A stretch of DNA of 64,000 nt, from contig NZ_BCWX01000001.1 in NCBI RefSeq assembly GCF_001894805.1, positions 1,860,001 to 1,924,000 of the forward strand, written 5' to 3'. The notes under the pieces were generated by a model. That model did no database searches. It saw only the letters and a program-made list of their open reading frames with translations, and was not told the origin of the DNA. How positions within the stretch are numbered: position 1 is the first letter of the stretch; every line of letters begins with the position of its first letter. This DNA is from Rhodococcus globerulus NBRC 14531 (GTDB lineage: Bacteria; Actinomycetota; Actinomycetes; Mycobacteriales; Mycobacteriaceae). The translations under genes were made by a program, and so were the position numbers. Below are positions 7,687 through 15,977 of this stretch, in pieces.

Positions 7687-9969
7687 TCACATCACGGGTG
7701 TGAATGCAGCTTCGGCGATGTTGTCGAGCACAGCCGGAAGCGATTCGACGTGAATGATGCCGAGCCGCTGTGTTGCTCGGGTCAGTGCGACGTACAGGTC
7801 ATTCATGCCACGCGGCGATTCCTCGAGGATATCCGAGGGTTCGACGATGAAAACGGTGTCGAATTCCAGGCCCTTGACGTCCTTGACGGAGAGCACGCTG
7901 ACAGAGTCGCCGGCGAGGCCGGACAGGTTCTTCACCGTCTCGTGCCCGGCGATCACCGCAGTCAAGCCTGCGTGAGACTCGTGCTCGATGCAGCGACGCA
8001 CCGTTTCCTGGAGATTCTCCGCTGTGGTTTTCAGTGACCACGGTGCAAAACCGCTATCTCTGACCGACCGGGGTACTGCTTGCGTGGGATCGATTTCCTC
8101 GAGCACCCGGTGTGCCACATCCATGATTTCCGACGGGGTTCGGTAGTTCACGGTCAGCTGCGTGAGCTTCCACCGCTTTGCGACGTATGGTTCGAGGATT
8201 GTCTGCCATGACGACGTGCCGGCGGGATCACCCGTCTGCGCAGTGTCGCCCACCAACGTCATCCAGCGATTCGGTATGCGGCGCATTAACATTCGCCACG
8301 CCATGGCCGACAACTCCTGAGCCTCGTCGACGATTACGTGACCGTACGTCCAGGTTCGATCACCCGCGGCGCGCTCGGCAGTGGTCTGATGCTGGCCCAG
8401 GTCGTGACGCTGCGCGAGTTGACTGGCGTCGATCAGGTCGTAGGCCATCAGGATTTCGGGGTCCATCTCGTCTTCGAGATCCTGCGGCGCCGACCCTGTC
8501 AGAATATCGAGAGCGCCCTGTGCGTCGGCAATCTGAGCGCGCCATTGTCGTTGTGCCCGTTCGCGTTCCGCGGCGTCGTCAACGCCGAGAATCTCGGCCA
8601 GCTCGTCGAGTAGCGGTGCGTCGGCAGCACTGAATCCGGGGCCGACACTCTGCAACAATTCCGAGCGCTGGTTGTCGTCCAATTGTGGAGCGGCTTTTTC
8701 CAGTCGTCTCGGTGACGTCCAGAGTTCGGCGAGAATCTGTTGCGGCGACAACTCGGGCCATAGTGAGCCGATTGCGGACATGATGTCGGCGTCTTCGCGC
8801 ATTTCGTCACGGATGTCGGCGATGTCGTCTCGACTCAGGAGCGAACCGCCGTCCACCAGATTTCCGCCGATGATCTCGGCCATCTGTAGAGCCAGCGCTT
8901 CGATGACCGCTGATACGAAGATCGGCCTGGCCAAGTTGTGCGGCCGGCGGGACGAGCGGGCACGGCCACGGGCCTTGGTGACTGTCTTTCGATCCAGCTT
9001 CAGGTCGTAAGTGTCGAATCGGAGAACAATCGGCGATGACGGTACTTCCTGGCGATCACGGACAGCGTTCTTGAGTACGTCGAGGATGTCGAGTGAACCC
9101 TTGATCTCACCGGCCGCAAGCGAATCGATTCGTGTTGCGCGCACTCCGGGATACAGGTCGCCGATGGTGGAGAGTAGAACGCCGGTTTCACCAAGTGACG
9201 GGAGCACCTGACTGATGTAGTCGAGGAATGTTGCGTTGGGGCCGATGATGAGTACTCCGGCCTTCGCCAATTGCTGGCGATAGGTGTAGAGCAGGAACGC
9301 CGCACGGTGGAGCGCCACAGCGGTTTTGCCGGTACCGGGGCCACCCTGAACTACGAGCACACTCTTGTGTTCGGATCGGATGATCGAATCCTGCTCGGTC
9401 TGGATGGTTTCGACGATGTCGTTCATCTGGCCCGTGCGGGCGGCGTTCAATGCGTCGAGTAGCGCGCTCTCGCCGGCTACGCCACCGGCTTCGGTGACAA
9501 CGCCGGCAGCGCGAGCTGCGTCGAGGTCGAGGTATTCGTCGTTGATTCCGGTGACCGCGCGGCTACGGCTACGGATGTGGCGTCGACGCTTCACGCCCTC
9601 AGGCGCCGCTGGTGTCGCGAGGTAGAACGGGCGGGCCATCGGGGCGCGCCAGTCGAGGAGGAGCGTCTCGTAGTCGTTCTCGGTGTCGAGAATTCCCAGG
9701 CGGCCGACGTAGCGATGTTCGTCGTCGAAATCGATTCTGCCGAAACACAGTCCATTTTCGGCCGCGTCGTACTTGGCTAGATCCTCGGTGTACATCGCGT
9801 TGAACGATTCGCGTTCACTGCGTGCCTGCGGGGTTCCACCGCTTTCCAGCAAGACGGTGCTCAGGCGCGATTTGGCATGCTTCCGGAGCTCGTCGAGACG
9901 GGAATACAGCATCGTCACGTACTGCTGCTCGAGCTGTTGCTCGGTGTGTGACGGGTCCGCGTCGGGCAA
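7687..9969 (-). CDS. HelD-family superfamily 1 ATPase (RNA polymerase recycling motor)
   Basis: A UvrD/Rep-like ATPase of the HelD/HelR type, which strips stalled RNA polymerase from nucleic acid. Residues 1-200 form the N-terminal coiled arm and small domain. Motif I is GGPGTGKTAVAL near residue 217. The DEAQ box is HVIVDEAQELSAMAW, motif III is VGDTAQTGDPAG, motif IV is VNYRTPSEI, motif V is DVKGLEFDTVFIVEP and motif VI is YVALTRATQRL. About 760 residues is normal for this family. A TTG start at 9969 is favoured because AGGAGA lies 5 bases upstream; a GTG at 10005 without a ribosome binding site would add 12 residues. No rifamycin-associated element is visible upstream, so a housekeeping HelD role is more likely than inducible HelR. 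Confidence 0.85.
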   Translation of the reverse strand: MPDADPSHTEQQLEQQYVTMLYSRLDELRKHAKSRLSTVLLESGGTPQARSERESFNAMYTEDLAKYDAAENGLCFGRIDFDDEHRYVGRLGILDTENDYETLLLDWRAPMARPFYLATPAAPEGVKRRRHIRSRSRAVTGINDEYLDLDAARAAGVVTEAGGVAGESALLDALNAARTGQMNDIVETIQTEQDSIIRSEHKSVLVVQGGPGTGKTAVALHRAAFLLYTYRQQLAKAGVLIIGPNATFLDYISQVLPSLGETGVLLSTIGDLYPGVRATRIDSLAAGEIKGSLDILDVLKNAVRDRQEVPSSPIVLRFDTYDLKLDRKTVTKARGRARSSRRPHNLARPIFVSAVIEALALQMAEIIGGNLVDGGSLLSRDDIADIRDEMREDADIMSAIGSLWPELSPQQILAELWTSPRRLEKAAPQLDDNQRSELLQSVGPGFSAADAPLLDELAEILGVDDAAERERAQRQWRAQIADAQGALDILTGSAPQDLEDEMDPEILMAYDLIDASQLAQRHDLGQHQTTAERAAGDRTWTYGHVIVDEAQELSAMAWRMLMRRIPNRWMTLVGDTAQTGDPAGTSSWQTILEPYVAKRWKLTQLTVNYRTPSEIMDVAHRVLEEIDPTQAVPRSVRDSGFAPWSLKTTAENLQETVRRCIEHESHAGLTAVIAGHETVKNLSGLAGDSVSVLSVKDVKGLEFDTVFIVEPSDILEESPRGMNDLYVALTRATQRLGIIHVESLPAVLDNIAEAAFTPVM

Positions 9970-10060
9970 GGGTTCTCCTAGGCTTGGTGAAAGAAGTTCG
10001 AGCACCGCAAAAGTGCCAAGACAGTCTAGTTCGCTTAGGTGAATGGGGTGTATCCAACGA

Positions 10061-10088
10061 GGTCAGGCCACCCGAGGGTGGCCTGACC
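10061..10088 (-). terminator. Terminator-like hairpin after the DoxX gene
   Basis: GGTCAGGCCACC (10061-10072) and GGTGGCCTGACC (10077-10088) form a perfect 12-bp stem with a 4-base loop, 15 bases past the stop of the minus-strand DoxX gene. It lacks a T-run, as many actinobacterial terminators do. Confidence 0.65.
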
Positions 10089-10103
10089 GGACGTGTGATT
10101 GTG

Positions 10104-10973
10104 TCAGTGCGTCAATTCGTCGCGCTTCTCGCGGGCCTTCGCCAGGGCGATTTCGGCGCGTTTGCGAGCTCGCTTGCCGAGGACCTCGGACTGCTCGGAT
10201 GCAGTCTCCGCCCATTCGTTGCTTTTCTCGAGCGCAAGTTCTGCAAACTCAGCGCTGCGCTTGCCGGCCAACTCCGCCAGTTCGGATCCACGCTCGCGGG
10301 CCGTTTCTGCCAGTTCCGCCCCGCGCTTCTGGGCAACCTCGAGAATCTCGGGGCCTCGTTCCTTTGCGATCTCGAGCAATTCGGCACCGTGAACCTTCGC
10401 AGCTTCGGCTAGCTCGGTCCCACGCTCCGAAGCAACGGCGAGTGCGTGCTCGAGGCGTTCCCCGGTGTGCTCGTCGTGGTTCGCGGCTGCCAAGGGCAGC
10501 GTCGCCGCGATCGAGGCCTGCGCCTTCCTGGCGGCGCGGCGACCGCGCCAGCCGAGTGACGGTTTGCCCTCGGTGTCGACGGCGGCGATCATCAGGCCGC
10601 CGAGCAGACTGACGTTCTTGATGAAGTTGGTGCGTTGCATCGCACGAAGCGTGGGGTCCGACTCGTTCCAGAAATCATGGCCTGCAACTGTGGTGGGGAT
10701 CAGGCTTCCCGCCAGTGCCAACGACGCGATGCGTGGAGCCTTTCCGCTTGCCAGCAATGCCCCGCCGCCGATCTGGATTACCGCGTTGAGCTTGATCAGT
10801 GTCTCTGGATCTGCGGGCAATTTTTGTGTCACCGCGCCGGGGAGTGTTTCCACTGATTTGTCGATCAGCGGAGTTGCTTTTGCCGCACGTTGCGCAGGAT
10901 TACGGAGCGCATCGATCCCCCCGGCAATGAAAATGGTGGAAAGAAGTGGACGAGCAATTCGACGTACCAGCAT
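10104..10973 (-). CDS. DoxX-family membrane protein with an 11-residue-repeat amphipathic tail
   Basis: Residues 1-150 are DoxX-like: an N-terminal RRIARPLLSTIFIAGGIDALR motif and about four hydrophobic segments (near 8-24, 60-75, 82-98 and 118-132). Residues 172-289 are built from about ten 11-residue units of the form (E/K)RGxELAExA(K/R), such as ERGTELAEAAK and KRGAELAETAR, predicted as one long amphipathic helix like apolipoprotein, LEA or perilipin repeats. DoxX proteins are linked to redox balance or respiratory membranes, but no function is proven here. ATG at 10973 follows GGGAGG by 8 bases. The gene is divergent from the flavin monooxygenase. The fusion to the repeat tail is the unusual point. 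Confidence 0.85.
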   Translation of the reverse strand: MLVRRIARPLLSTIFIAGGIDALRNPAQRAAKATPLIDKSVETLPGAVTQKLPADPETLIKLNAVIQIGGGALLASGKAPRIASLALAGSLIPTTVAGHDFWNESDPTLRAMQRTNFIKNVSLLGGLMIAAVDTEGKPSLGWRGRRAARKAQASIAATLPLAAANHDEHTGERLEHALAVASERGTELAEAAKVHGAELLEIAKERGPEILEVAQKRGAELAETARERGSELAELAGKRSAEFAELALEKSNEWAETASEQSEVLGKRARKRAEIALAKAREKRDELTH

Positions 10974-11022
10974 GTTCCAAGCCTCCCGATGTAGGTCCTT
11001 TCCACCCTAGCGATCAGAACGA

Positions 11023-11037
11023 AACCTGGGACAGGTT
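11023..11037. promoter_or_regulatory. Palindrome AACCTG-gga-CAGGTT in the divergent DoxX/monooxygenase gap
   Basis: A perfect 6-bp inverted repeat with a 3-base centre, in the 174-base gap between the divergent DoxX (start 10973) and monooxygenase (start 11148) genes. It is a candidate operator for either gene; no adjacent regulator is evident. Confidence 0.35.
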
Positions 11038-11147
11038 ACGTTTTGCCGGCCGCTGTGGGAAGACTGCAAAAACCGCGTCCATCAGCGAAGAATTAACCGA
11101 AACTCGGCTGCGACACACCTTGGGACGACGGCGTGGGAGGTTTGACG

Positions 11148-12626
11148 ATGGATCGCAACGTCGACGTAGTGGTGGTCGGTGGTGGCCCAGCAGGTATGAC
11201 CGTGGCTGGTGATCTTGCGCGGCTGGGGCGCTCGGTGGCTGTAGTGGAGAAGTGGCCGACGATCAACCCGTCCAGCCGGGCGTTTGCAACGATGGCGCGA
11301 ACACTGGAGTTGCTCGACGCGCGTGGACTCGCCGACCAGCTACTTGCGACCAGCTCGACCACCCCGGGGATCAACCTTTTCAAGGGTGCAAAGCTGGACC
11401 TCACCCACCTGAGATCTCGCTACCGGTTCGCCATGATTACCCCGCAGACCAACGTCGACCAAGCCCTCGAGCTCTATGCCAAGGACCAGGGAGCAGACAT
11501 TCACCGTGGTATCGCGCTTGTCGATCTCGTTCAGGACGACGCCGGAGTCACCCTCACTGCTCGTGCCAAAGACGATGACAACCCTTCGTCCACGATGACG
11601 TGGCGCGCCAAATACGTCGTTGGGGCGGACGGCGCCCACAGTACGGTTCGCGACCTGGTCGGGATGGATTTCCCCGGGAAATCCGTGCTGTCGTCAGTGG
11701 TGTTGGCTGACGTGAAACTGACCGCCGGACCGCACGACGGTGGCCTCACACTGGGAGACACTCCACGTGAGTTCGGGTTCCTTGCGCCCTACGGGAAGGA
11801 GGAGAGCGACGGTGCGTGGTATCGCTCGATGACCTGGGATCGACGGCGTCAGGTTCCCGATACCGATCCGGTGGGAGAAGCCGAGATCGTGGGTGCGCTG
11901 AACCGGGCCATGGGACGCGATATGGGCGTCGTCGAAATAGGCTGGCATTCGCGTTTCCATTGCGACGAGCGTCAGGTTCGCGACTATCGCAGCGGCAGGG
12001 TGTTTCTGGTGGGGGATGCCGCACACGTGCACTCGCCGATGGGCGCACAAGGAATGAACACCGGAATTCAGGATGGTGTCAACCTGGCCTGGAAACTCGG
12101 CGCTGTATTGGCCGGCGCCGACGATTCGATCCTGGATACCTATCACCGCGAGCGGCACCCGATCGGGAAGCAAGTGGTTCGGCGATCGGGGCTGATGATG
12201 CGCGCCGTCACCGTGCACCCGCGACTCGCCAGGTTCATGCGCGATCGCCTTGCTGCGCATATTCTGTCGATCCCGAAGGTGCGTGACCTCGTCGCCGGCA
12301 GTTTTGCGGGCACTGAGCTGCGTTATCCCTCGCCGGACGGACAGAGTGATCTAGTCGGGACTCGTGCGACGGAAGTGCCGCTACACGAAGGCCGACTCAC
12401 GGAACTGCAGCGCCTGCCGGGTTTTGCTCTCATCCGTGAGCGCGCGAACACCTCGACGATGCAGAAACCGGGACCAGATCTACTCGTCGAAGCGCAACGC
12501 ATGGACGACGGACCGGCGCTACTGGTCCGGCCCGACGGTTACGTAGCGTGGGCAGGGAGTTCTACTTCTCGAGAGGGAGAAGAGGGTTGGCCGGCAGCGC
12601 TGTCGCGGTGGACCGTAGCGCGATAG
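11148..12626 (+). CDS. FAD-dependent aromatic monooxygenase (PHBH/MhpA type)
   Basis: A group A flavin hydroxylase, 492 residues, expected to hydroxylate an aromatic or related ring with NAD(P)H and O2. It shows the FAD dinucleotide fold VVVVGGGPAGMTVAGDLA (about 6-23), the DG motif VVGADGAHSTVRDLVG near 160 and the GD motif VFLVGDAAHVHSPMGAQG near 285, with NTGIQDGVNLAWKL following. The C-terminal thioredoxin-like tail is short. ATG at 11148 has GGGAGG 7 bases upstream; a GTG at 11133 is an alternative. Its stop abuts the stop of the convergent DUF5996 gene with no spacer. The substrate cannot be told from sequence; nearby catabolic genes make an aromatic acid plausible. Confidence 0.88.
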   Translation: MDRNVDVVVVGGGPAGMTVAGDLARLGRSVAVVEKWPTINPSSRAFATMARTLELLDARGLADQLLATSSTTPGINLFKGAKLDLTHLRSRYRFAMITPQTNVDQALELYAKDQGADIHRGIALVDLVQDDAGVTLTARAKDDDNPSSTMTWRAKYVVGADGAHSTVRDLVGMDFPGKSVLSSVVLADVKLTAGPHDGGLTLGDTPREFGFLAPYGKEESDGAWYRSMTWDRRRQVPDTDPVGEAEIVGALNRAMGRDMGVVEIGWHSRFHCDERQVRDYRSGRVFLVGDAAHVHSPMGAQGMNTGIQDGVNLAWKLGAVLAGADDSILDTYHRERHPIGKQVVRRSGLMMRAVTVHPRLARFMRDRLAAHILSIPKVRDLVAGSFAGTELRYPSPDGQSDLVGTRATEVPLHEGRLTELQRLPGFALIRERANTSTMQKPGPDLLVEAQRMDDGPALLVRPDGYVAWAGSSTSREGEEGWPAALSRWTVAR

Positions 12627-13565
12627 TTATCGCCGCGATCCCCAGCGATGGGGGTCGCTCTCCAACGAGGCTCTGTCCCAGCGCCCCGAATCGGCGGCAG
12701 CAGCGTAGGTGGTCTGTAGAAACGCAAGCAGTGTCGCGTCCGGGTCGGTGGCCGTCCGGACTGCTTCGTACGGCAGAAGAAACTGACCGAAATCGTTGCT
12801 GTAGAACGCTGCCGACGGTTCGACGCGATAACCCTCGAACGCAGCAGGTGCGGGGTACGAGTACGAGTAGAACGCGCCTTCCTCGCCGCCGCCGGGCCAG
12901 AAGCCGCAGCTGCTCAATTCGTGAGAGTAACCTTCCACCATCACCCAGTCGCCACAGTTGGGGGCTCCCCCTGGATGTGGTGGCGCAGTGCGTCCGGAGA
13001 ATCGTGTACAGGCGAGGTCCATTGCGCCCCAGAAGAAATGGACCGGAGATACCTTTCCGATGAATCCCGCACGGAACGACGCGATGACGCGGTCGGCCTG
13101 AACGAGTTGGCGCCAGAACAAGTGGACGGCTTCGGCGTCGTAGGAGCAGTGGACGTGATCGTCGGCAAACGGAAGCGCCGGCTCGACTTCATTCGGTGTT
13201 GGCTGAATTTCCACTGAAATGCCCAGGGCGCGTAGTGCTTCCATCGTGCGTGCATAGAACGTCGATACCGATTGAGGTTCGAGTGGAATCTCGTGTGACG
13301 CCCCGGAGCTATCGCGGATGCGTAGCTGGTGTTCGCAGAAATCGAACTCGATATCGAAAATGCGGTCGCCGTAGGGGATGGACGATGTGGTCAACCCTCG
13401 CGGAGTGACATAGAGCGTGACCTGCCACCAGTGGTTGACCAGTGGTGAACATGCGAGTCGGATCTTTCCCACGATCTGCACCCACATGTGCAGGGTGTCG
13501 CGCGTGTCGGTCCAGTCGTTCACACGCAGTGCTGGCCAATCCGCCGGCGTGTTGGATGTTGTCAT
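12627..13565 (-). CDS. DUF5996 family protein
   Basis: A 312-residue soluble protein matching the DUF5996 family, which is widespread in actinobacteria and of unknown function. Characteristic stretches are WPALRVNDWTDTRDTLHMW near the start, HWWQVTLYVTPRGLTTSSIP, VHFFWGAMDLACTRFSGR, and a Gly/Tyr-rich segment with SHELSSCGFWPGGG and AFYSYSYP. The conserved His, Trp and Cys residues hint at an enzyme, but I cannot name a reaction. The start ATG at 13565 has GGAGG 6 bases before it. Base composition is like that of its neighbours. Confidence 0.85.
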   Translation of the reverse strand: MTTSNTPADWPALRVNDWTDTRDTLHMWVQIVGKIRLACSPLVNHWWQVTLYVTPRGLTTSSIPYGDRIFDIEFDFCEHQLRIRDSSGASHEIPLEPQSVSTFYARTMEALRALGISVEIQPTPNEVEPALPFADDHVHCSYDAEAVHLFWRQLVQADRVIASFRAGFIGKVSPVHFFWGAMDLACTRFSGRTAPPHPGGAPNCGDWVMVEGYSHELSSCGFWPGGGEEGAFYSYSYPAPAAFEGYRVEPSAAFYSNDFGQFLLPYEAVRTATDPDATLLAFLQTTYAAAADSGRWDRASLESDPHRWGSRR

Positions 13566-13672
13566 TTGACGTCCTCCGCACTCGATCGGTAATCGGGCCT
13601 ACTTCGGAGTCTGGCACGGGTGGGTTCGACATGCACGCAACCGATGACGTGACATAGCTCCGCTGAAATCTA

Positions 13673-13764
13673 TTGGTACGTACCTATAGCTGACGAATGT
13701 GGATCGCAAATTTGGCTTTGAGCTGCATATTTCAATTCAGACCGAAAATTCTTTGGTACGCACC
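13673..13764. promoter_or_regulatory. Repeated element TTGGTACGYACC, two copies 80 bases apart
   Basis: TTGGTACGTACC (13673-13684) and TTGGTACGCACC (13753-13764) differ at one base. The first contains the palindrome GGTACGTACC. The GGT-N4-ACC form resembles operators of HutC-type GntR regulators such as NagR (GGTCTAGACC), and a GntR/UTRA regulator is encoded in this cluster at 21929. Both copies lie in the 353-base gap upstream of the importer operon, which holds no gene. Confidence 0.45.
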
Positions 13765-13794
13765 TTGACTTGTGAACTGGCTCACGCTTATATC

Positions 13795-13814
13795 TAAACC
13801 TGAACTTAGATTTA
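13795..13814. promoter_or_regulatory. Catabolic-cluster palindrome, copy 1 (importer operon)
   Basis: TAAACCTGAACTTAGATTTA is an imperfect 20-bp palindrome sharing 17 of 20 bases with the site at 27637-27656. It lies 104 bases before the substrate-binding protein start, inside an A+T-rich stretch. It is probably an operator of the TetR regulator at 26986. Confidence 0.6.
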
Positions 13815-13918
13815 TATCTGACGCGAAATGACTGCGTCCTGGCTGCCGGCTCGGATTGTCGGTGTGCCACAACCGCTTGCCCTGTTTCATCCCGTCCACC
13901 AACTGTCCTGGAGAACGA

Positions 13919-15181
13919 ATGAAGAACAAGCTCAAGGTCCTCGGTCCGACGCTAGTGATCGCACTTGCCATCGCCGGCTGCTCCTCGAAGGCGACCGACA
14001 ATGCCGACTCGGGAGAATCGGGCGGCGTGAAGGCAGGCGTCGGCGTGACGTCCGATGCCATCACCCTCGGTGCGCTGGTCCCTCTCAGTGGACCGATCGG
14101 CGGTCTTGGCCAGGACGGGGTTGCAGGCATCCAACTGTGGTTCGACAAGGTCAATGCCGGCGGTGGAGTCTGCGATCGTGAATTGCGGATCGAATCGCGT
14201 GACAACAAGTACAACTCGCAGGAGACGATGACGCAGTACACGTCGCTGCGGACGGATATCGCGGGAATTGTCAATCTGTCGCCGGGAACTGACGCGGTGA
14301 CGCTCGGGCCCAAGCTCGCTCAGGACGGACTCGCCGTATTGGCAGGTTCGTACGATCCGGTGCTCCTGACCGTGCCGCAGGCCTTCATGCCGGGGGCGCC
14401 GTACGACGTCGAAGCTGTCAACGGTGTTGCCTACCTCGTGGAGAAAGGGATCCTCAAGGAGGGCGACACGATCGGTGTCATCGCGTATCCCAACGGCATC
14501 GGTGTAGCGGTGACAAACGGGGTGGCCGGTGCAGCGCAACAGTTCGGTCTGAAGGTGGAGAACACAAAGATCGACAGCACGGCTACCGACGCGACCGCGC
14601 AGGTCAACACTTTGCGCCAGGCGGGTGCCAAGGCGATAGTCATGGGCACCGCGAGCGCACAAACCGTTTCGGCTGCTGCTGTCGCGAAGGCCGGCGGATA
14701 CGACGTCGTGATTCAAGCCACCAACTTGCTGTCAAGTGGCGACCTGGCGGGGCCGGCCCGTGATGCGCTTGTCGATCACGTTGTCCTGACCTCGAACAGT
14801 GCACCGTTCAGTTCTGATGCGGCGCCGGTCCAGGAACTTCTCGCCGCCTGGGAGGCCAAGTACGGCGACCGCGCGGCAACCGCACCTGCTGCCGCCGGGT
14901 ATCTGATGGCGCAACTGCTCGAAAAGGGCCTGAACCAGGCGTGTGAGGACAAGGATCTGACTCCGCAGGGCATCACCACAGCCATGAGCAAAGTGGGAGT
15001 AATCGACACCGACGGTCTCGCTGTCGACCTCGATTTCTCCAACCCAGGAACGGCGCCGTCGCTGGAGTCGTTCATTCTCGTGCCGGATCCGAATGCCAAG
15101 GGTGGAACCGTGATTGCGCAGACTCCCACCGCCAGCGCCGCTGCAGTGAAGTACGCCGCCGACAAGAGCTACACCAAGTGA
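13919..15181 (+). CDS. Substrate-binding lipoprotein of a branched-chain-amino-acid-type ABC importer
   Basis: A periplasmic-binding-fold type 1 protein (LivK/UrtA-like), 420 residues, that captures the ligand outside the membrane and delivers it to the permeases encoded downstream. A signal peptide with a lipobox (LAIAGC, Cys about residue 20) gives membrane anchoring. The mature part opens with ITLGALVPLSGPIGGLGQDG, the usual beta-strand of this family. ATG at 13919 follows GGAG; an upstream in-frame ATG at 13856 is not supported. Ligand unknown: the family carries amino acids, urea, amides and aromatic or short-chain carboxylates. The adjacent CoA ligases favour a carboxylic acid. First gene of an operon extending through the transporter. 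Confidence 0.9.
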   Translation: MKNKLKVLGPTLVIALAIAGCSSKATDNADSGESGGVKAGVGVTSDAITLGALVPLSGPIGGLGQDGVAGIQLWFDKVNAGGGVCDRELRIESRDNKYNSQETMTQYTSLRTDIAGIVNLSPGTDAVTLGPKLAQDGLAVLAGSYDPVLLTVPQAFMPGAPYDVEAVNGVAYLVEKGILKEGDTIGVIAYPNGIGVAVTNGVAGAAQQFGLKVENTKIDSTATDATAQVNTLRQAGAKAIVMGTASAQTVSAAAVAKAGGYDVVIQATNLLSSGDLAGPARDALVDHVVLTSNSAPFSSDAAPVQELLAAWEAKYGDRAATAPAAAGYLMAQLLEKGLNQACEDKDLTPQGITTAMSKVGVIDTDGLAVDLDFSNPGTAPSLESFILVPDPNAKGGTVIAQTPTASAAAVKYAADKSYTK

Positions 15182-15203
15182 GTGTAGGACGAGGAGGGCC
15201 ACG

Positions 15204-15977
15204 ATGATCGAAGTCGATTCCCTTGCAGTGAGTTACGGTTCTGCGAAGGTATTCCACGACGTGAACCTGCGCGTCGACGAGGGACAGATCGTTGCGCTGA
15301 TCGGGAATAACGGTGCGGGTAAAACGACACTCCTGCGGGCACTCTCGGGAATTCTCGGTGCCCAAGGCGGACAGGTGGTCGCCGGGACGGTGCGCGGCGA
15401 GGGTCTGGACCTCGATCGGAGCAATGCAGACAAGATCGTTCGACACGGCATCGTTCAGGTGCCTGAAGGGCGTCGAATCTTCGCGCAGCTGACGGTCCAG
15501 GAGAACCTCATGGCCGGCGCGTTGTCGGTGCGTTCGCGGTCCCGCGTGGCGGCCAGCCTGCGCCGGGTCCGCGAACTGTTTCCGATCCTCGTAGAGAGGG
15601 CCGGCCAAACCGCCGGCCTGCTGTCCGGTGGAGAGCAGCAGATGCTCGCAATCGGACGGGCGCTGATGAGTGAGCCGAAGGTATTACTGATGGATGAGCC
15701 GTCGTTGGGTCTGGCTCCTCTCGTCGCTCGGCAGATCATGGACACGATTACACAGGTGAATGCGGACGGGACGAGTGTCCTACTGGTTGAACAGAATACG
15801 AGGCTTGCACTCTCCGTCGCGCACCATGCGTACGTCCTCAACGGCGGTACCATGGCCGCGCAGGGGCCGGCCGCAGACCTGATCGATTCCGACATGCTCC
15901 TCGAGCTCACACTGGGTAAGACCACCGCCCACGGTTCCGCCGTGCTGACCAAGGCAGGGGGCCGGGGTGATGAGTGA
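15204..15977 (+). CDS. ABC importer ATPase, LivF type
   Basis: A cytoplasmic ATPase, 257 residues, that powers the importer. Walker A is GNNGAGKTT near residue 34, the signature is LLSGGEQQMLAIGRAL, Walker B is VLLMDEPSLGL, and the switch His is replaced in the LivF manner (LLVEQN). It starts 22 bases after the binding-protein stop with GAGGAGG before the ATG. It overlaps the next gene by 8 bases, so translation is coupled. Confidence 0.92.
   Translation: MIEVDSLAVSYGSAKVFHDVNLRVDEGQIVALIGNNGAGKTTLLRALSGILGAQGGQVVAGTVRGEGLDLDRSNADKIVRHGIVQVPEGRRIFAQLTVQENLMAGALSVRSRSRVAASLRRVRELFPILVERAGQTAGLLSGGEQQMLAIGRALMSEPKVLLMDEPSLGLAPLVARQIMDTITQVNADGTSVLLVEQNTRLALSVAHHAYVLNGGTMAAQGPAADLIDSDMLLELTLGKTTAHGSAVLTKAGGRGDE

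Noticed and set aside
9970..10103. Rifamycin-associated element upstream of the HelD-type gene
   Set aside because: I looked for the GC-rich inverted repeat known upstream of helR and saw none in this gap.
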